DNA of 41,353 nucleotides from a virus. Position numbers and translations under genes: made by a program. Shown in pieces: positions 38,700-41,353 of this stretch; positions within the stretch are counted from its first letter, which is position 1; each line of letters starts with the position of its first letter. The stretch is from positions 1 to 41,353 of the IMG/VR virus record IMGVR_UViG_3300025818_000041; one strand, written 5' to 3'. The notes under the pieces were generated by a model that was not told the origin of the DNA, made no database searches, and saw nothing but the letters and a program-made list of their open reading frames with translations.

Positions 38700-39351
38700 G
38701 AAGCCTCGCCATAGATATAGTTGCTGACGGCGTAGCGGGCGCAAATGCAGTTGCGGCCACTGCCTCTAAGTACCCGCTTGTACTGTCGGTAGCCCACATG
38801 ACCTCTATGTGATCTCCTGCGGAAAGTTGCAGTATCGCTGACTTTGTAACGACAAGAGTTGATCCATTTTGGTGCAACGTGTTTTCCATTGCAGATTTGG
38901 GAACATCTGTGCCATTAATTCTAACCCAAAACCACATCCTAACAGTTGAGGCAGATGTTGAGGCCATTTGCATTGAATATGTCACAGAATATTGCCCAGC
39001 CTCGTCAACGACCAAACGCGAAGCTGGCGTGCCGTTCGTTATTCCTTCAGCCAAATCTTCAGTAAACGTCAGCGCGTATGCCGTATTTATTAATGCCGCC
39101 GTCTGATCTGTGCTGATAGTGCCATCGTAATGGCCGTCTTCCAGCACAACTTGCCGCCACTCGCCGTTCTTACTGACAACGGGGTATTCGTTTATGCGAT
39201 CCCACATCAACACGCCGTCTTCTGCCGCGCTCTCGCCGCCCGTCTGCTGCACAAGCGGTGATCGCGTCTGGCCAAGATACAGCATCATGCGCCGCGCCCA
39301 TGACTTCCAGTCATCGCCCTGCGGCTCTGGTGCGCGATACTGCTGCGTCAT
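38692..39351 (-). CDS. C1q/TNF-like jelly-roll tail protein (copy 2)
   Basis: 219 aa, same as 2062-2721 except near the C-terminus (GDHIEVMWATDSTSGY here). Identity with copy 1 is complete upstream of codon ~180 and breaks near 38811. See copy 1 for domain description. Confidence 0.75.
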   Translation of the reverse strand: MTQQYRAPEPQGDDWKSWARRMMLYLGQTRSPLVQQTGGESAAEDGVLMWDRINEYPVVSKNGEWRQVVLEDGHYDGTISTDQTAALINTAYALTFTEDLAEGITNGTPASRLVVDEAGQYSVTYSMQMASTSASTVRMWFWVRINGTDVPKSAMENTLHQNGSTLVVTKSAILQLSAGDHIEVMWATDSTSGYLEAVAATAFAPATPSATISMARLHG

Positions 39352-40829
39352 CTACGTCCACCCGCAACAGTGTCCAAGCGATTTACTCCAACGCGCCAAT
39401 CCGACAGCCTTGCGCCGTCAACGCGCATCCGCACTTGACGCCCCGTGAAGCGCATGCTGGTTGGGTTGGCCATGCTGAACGGGCCATATGATCTCTCAAC
39501 GCCATTGGGGTAAAAGCGCGTTTTGAACGTGGCGCTGACGTCGCCCTGCGTCTTCTCGTCGGGGATCATCTCCGTGACACTGATAACTTTATCGCCAGTT
39601 CCAAGCATGATTGGGCCTGTCTCTGCAAATGGCGATAGGTTGCCATATTCAAAGCCAACCTCATGCTCGTATATTTTCTTATCCGACGGATCTGCCATCA
39701 TAGGTTGACGGAATGCTCCGCGATCAGCACCCGCAGTGCGCGCCAGCGTGCCAATAGACCATGTGTTTTCTACATAGTTATATGTGACGTAACGGTCGTT
39801 TTCTGTTGATGCAGCAGACGGGTAGAACCACCATATCTCGCCATAGTTGCCGTTCGACATGGCAAACGCCTTACTGATTTGACCACGGTTTATGTCGTTA
39901 AACACGTAATCTGACACGTCGCTCTGGATCTCCTGCACACCGCCGCCAGTGTAGGCGTAGAAGGCATGCACGCCCATCCAGAAGCATCCAGCGTCAACGG
40001 TCGCATATGCAAGGTTAGCGGCGAGACCGCATGAAGACCCAACGCGCTCAATGCCGTAAACATAGGGCGGGCCAATATAGTTCGCCACATGCGCGTCCGT
40101 CGTTGTCAGGATAAGCGTCTGGCCGCGCACGTTCATTCCAGCCACAATTTGGCCATTCGTTTCCAACTCAAGATCGCCAGCCTCGTTTGTTGCAGCAGGC
40201 GTCCACGTTGTATTGTCTTCGCGGTCAGACCACTGCACTTTTCGCGGGTTGCCGCCTGCGCCAAGGCAAAATAGGAAGCGCTCTGCCGTCACAACTATGT
40301 TTCTGTTGTTAATTGGCGCGTTGGCAACTTGCGCGGCAATAGTGCCAGTATTGAGCTGCCACTCGTAAACCTTGCCGTCGTCTTCGTTATTGGCCAGCAA
40401 GTATTCACCCCAGCTCTGCAAGTTCCACGACGTGGCTGGCTGGATACGAATGGTATCGGGGCGCGCAATGCCGTAGGCATAGTTGCCGTATGTGCTACCG
40501 CCGTAGCCAGTAAACGATACCGCGTCTTCACGGCCAGCCGTCAGGCCGCTTGGCGTGATGTCGTATTGGGTGCCGGTTTCGCTGTACACGTAGAGCTTGT
40601 TGTATGTGCCGGTGCCAATCCAACGATCATTGCTGTTGTCGATCCAAGTGTGCATGCCGCGCGGAATAGCATTTGTTGCGGTGCTTGATCTTGTGCGCCA
40701 GCCACCAACGGGGCGCATTGTGCCGTCGATCCAACGGATCAAACTAGCATCGCGCCAGCGGCCCATGCTCTGCAAGTCGGTGCCGTTGCGGTAAACCCCA
40801 GCGGGTACTTCCAAATTTATCAGAGCCAT
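39348..40829 (-). CDS. Tail nozzle / tail-tube protein (copy 2)
   Basis: 493 aa, identical to 2718-4199, with the same start choice, RBS, upstream promoter (40861-40889) and hairpin (40892-40910). Represents the same gene seen again because the window wraps. Confidence 0.75.
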   Translation of the reverse strand: MALINLEVPAGVYRNGTDLQSMGRWRDASLIRWIDGTMRPVGGWRTRSSTATNAIPRGMHTWIDNSNDRWIGTGTYNKLYVYSETGTQYDITPSGLTAGREDAVSFTGYGGSTYGNYAYGIARPDTIRIQPATSWNLQSWGEYLLANNEDDGKVYEWQLNTGTIAAQVANAPINNRNIVVTAERFLFCLGAGGNPRKVQWSDREDNTTWTPAATNEAGDLELETNGQIVAGMNVRGQTLILTTTDAHVANYIGPPYVYGIERVGSSCGLAANLAYATVDAGCFWMGVHAFYAYTGGGVQEIQSDVSDYVFNDINRGQISKAFAMSNGNYGEIWWFYPSAASTENDRYVTYNYVENTWSIGTLARTAGADRGAFRQPMMADPSDKKIYEHEVGFEYGNLSPFAETGPIMLGTGDKVISVTEMIPDEKTQGDVSATFKTRFYPNGVERSYGPFSMANPTSMRFTGRQVRMRVDGARLSDWRVGVNRLDTVAGGRR

Positions 40830-40935
40830 CGTTGCCTCGTTGGTGTTGCGCGCTTGCCGCAGTGTAGCACATGACCATTTGATGCGCAAAAGGGCAGCGT
40901 TTTGCTGCCCCTCGCGTTTTTTCTATGCTGCGCGG

Positions 40936-41142
40936 CTATTCCGCGTCAGGCTCAAGGGCAGCTTTCAGCTCGGCCATGAAGCCCTGCCTGCCCATCTGAA
41001 GCTGCACCAAGTTAAACTGCGCAGATCCGATCTTCTGGTCTAGCGAATTGATGTGATTTATGCACATCTTTGCAGTGTCGCTCAGTTGATCTTCAGTGTA
41101 TTCCACATCGTCAATCGTAATGACCTTTTTTTCTTCAGTCAT
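40936..41142 (-). CDS. DUF6447-like small protein (copy 2)
   Basis: 68 aa, identical to 4306-4512. Same gene seen again through wrap-around. Confidence 0.7.
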   Translation of the reverse strand: MTEEKKVITIDDVEYTEDQLSDTAKMCINHINSLDQKIGSAQFNLVQLQMGRQGFMAELKAALEPDAE

Positions 41143-41159
41143 ATGATTTCCTTTCTAGG

Positions 41160-41353
41160 TTATGCTGCCCAAGGTGTTCCTGCGGCAGTCGTTGGATTTA
41201 CCATTGCGTCTATTTTTGACGCTATGGCAGCTTCGGTATCCTCTTGGGATACATGACCCCACACCCAGCCTTGAGCTTGAGCCTCAGTAATATCGGCATA
41301 GGGTGTAAAGTCGGACGCAGAGGCATCGTAGGTTAAGCCACAAGTGCCATATG
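41160..41353 (-). CDS. Small tail-region protein (copy 2, truncated by the window end)
   Basis: Corresponds to 4530-4841. The stop is at 41160; the first ~39 codons lie beyond the window. No sign of decay, only truncation by the end. Confidence 0.7.
   Translation of the reverse strand, partial: YGTCGLTYDASASDFTPYADITEAQAQGWVWGHVSQEDTEAAIASKIDAMVNPTTAAGTPWAA

Larger units (their letters stand above)
38812..41353. repeat. Terminal direct repeat of 2182-4723 (window wraps a 36.6-kb genome)
   Basis: 2542 bases read the same as 2182-4723, offset 36,630, including silent positions, the hairpin and promoter. Left of this block the two ends carry diverged alleles. Best explained by a circular or circularly permuted genome sequenced past its start, with a second strain contributing the left end. 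A real duplication is possible but less likely. Confidence 0.85.

Noticed and set aside
1-41353. tRNA genes, rRNA, integrase or att sites
   Set aside because: Looked for cloverleaf-like ends and recombinase motifs while reading; nothing convincing seen. A tRNA scan would be the decisive test.

Overview
The window is almost certainly one complete genome of a tailed phage with podovirus-like structural genes, probably from a marine alphaproteobacterium. The virion set is SU10/P22-like: DUF5309-type major capsid protein, long portal, SU10-like adaptor, beta-propeller-type tail nozzle, a fibre with an S74 chaperone, and large internal proteins including a lysozyme-like one. No integrase, excisionase, tRNA gene or host gene is visible. 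The host is inferred only from protein style and moderate GC; no marker gene proves it. Nearly all genes lie on the minus strand, tightly packed with ATGA, GTGA or TAATG overlaps. Only two genes are on the plus strand (12013-12522 and 24695-25075).

Ends. Bases 2182-4723 recur, as far as I can read without change, at 38812-41353, an offset of 36,630. The unit genome is therefore about 36.6 kb and the window runs once round and overlaps itself. The first ~2.1 kb is a diverged allele of 36631-38811. This suggests two co-occurring strains, or a true variable locus, at the gene for a 513 aa or longer virion protein.

Layout in the direction of minus-strand transcription. (1) Early/middle region, from ~24.6 kb leftwards: small unknown proteins, an OB/winged-helix-like protein, a zinc-ribbon protein, a 177 aa unknown, a hairpin array (22280-22719), the array-associated IS110/Nop-like protein, five very small genes including a ribbon-helix-helix protein, then RuvC-like resolvase, RecE-like nuclease, an SSB-like protein, a Toprim-helicase, a putative iteron-type origin (15.9-16.04 kb), and a DUF6378-like protein. 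(2) A regulatory gap with inverted repeats (14.4-14.8 kb), then small and large terminase. (3) A plus-strand cysteine-protease-like gene convergent with terL, and a terminator/promoter region (11.7-12.0 kb). (4) The late operon, from 11.7 kb leftwards through internal protein, adaptor, fibres, nozzle and ejection proteins; it continues round the circle at ~38.7 kb through lysozyme-like protein, portal, scaffold and capsid to the lysis cassette (25.07-27.2 kb). A plus-strand PD-(D/E)XK-like gene converges on the endolysin gene.

The most interesting locus is 21553-22719. Eight tandem RNA-hairpin units share a strict architecture: a paired edge, an 11-nt variable segment, an 11-nt constant loop (consensus GCAGMAATGCC), a 9-nt variable segment, and a paired edge. 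They sit directly upstream of a 234 aa protein that resembles the C-terminal (Transposase_20, Nop-like) half of IS110-family RNA-guided transposases and has no nuclease domain. This matches what I know of TIGR-Tas systems (tandem interspaced guide RNA arrays with Nop-domain Tas proteins). Edges and linkers repeat in a four-unit block while the variable segments do not, as expected for guides. Automated gene calling would hide the array inside an artificial 377-codon ORF.
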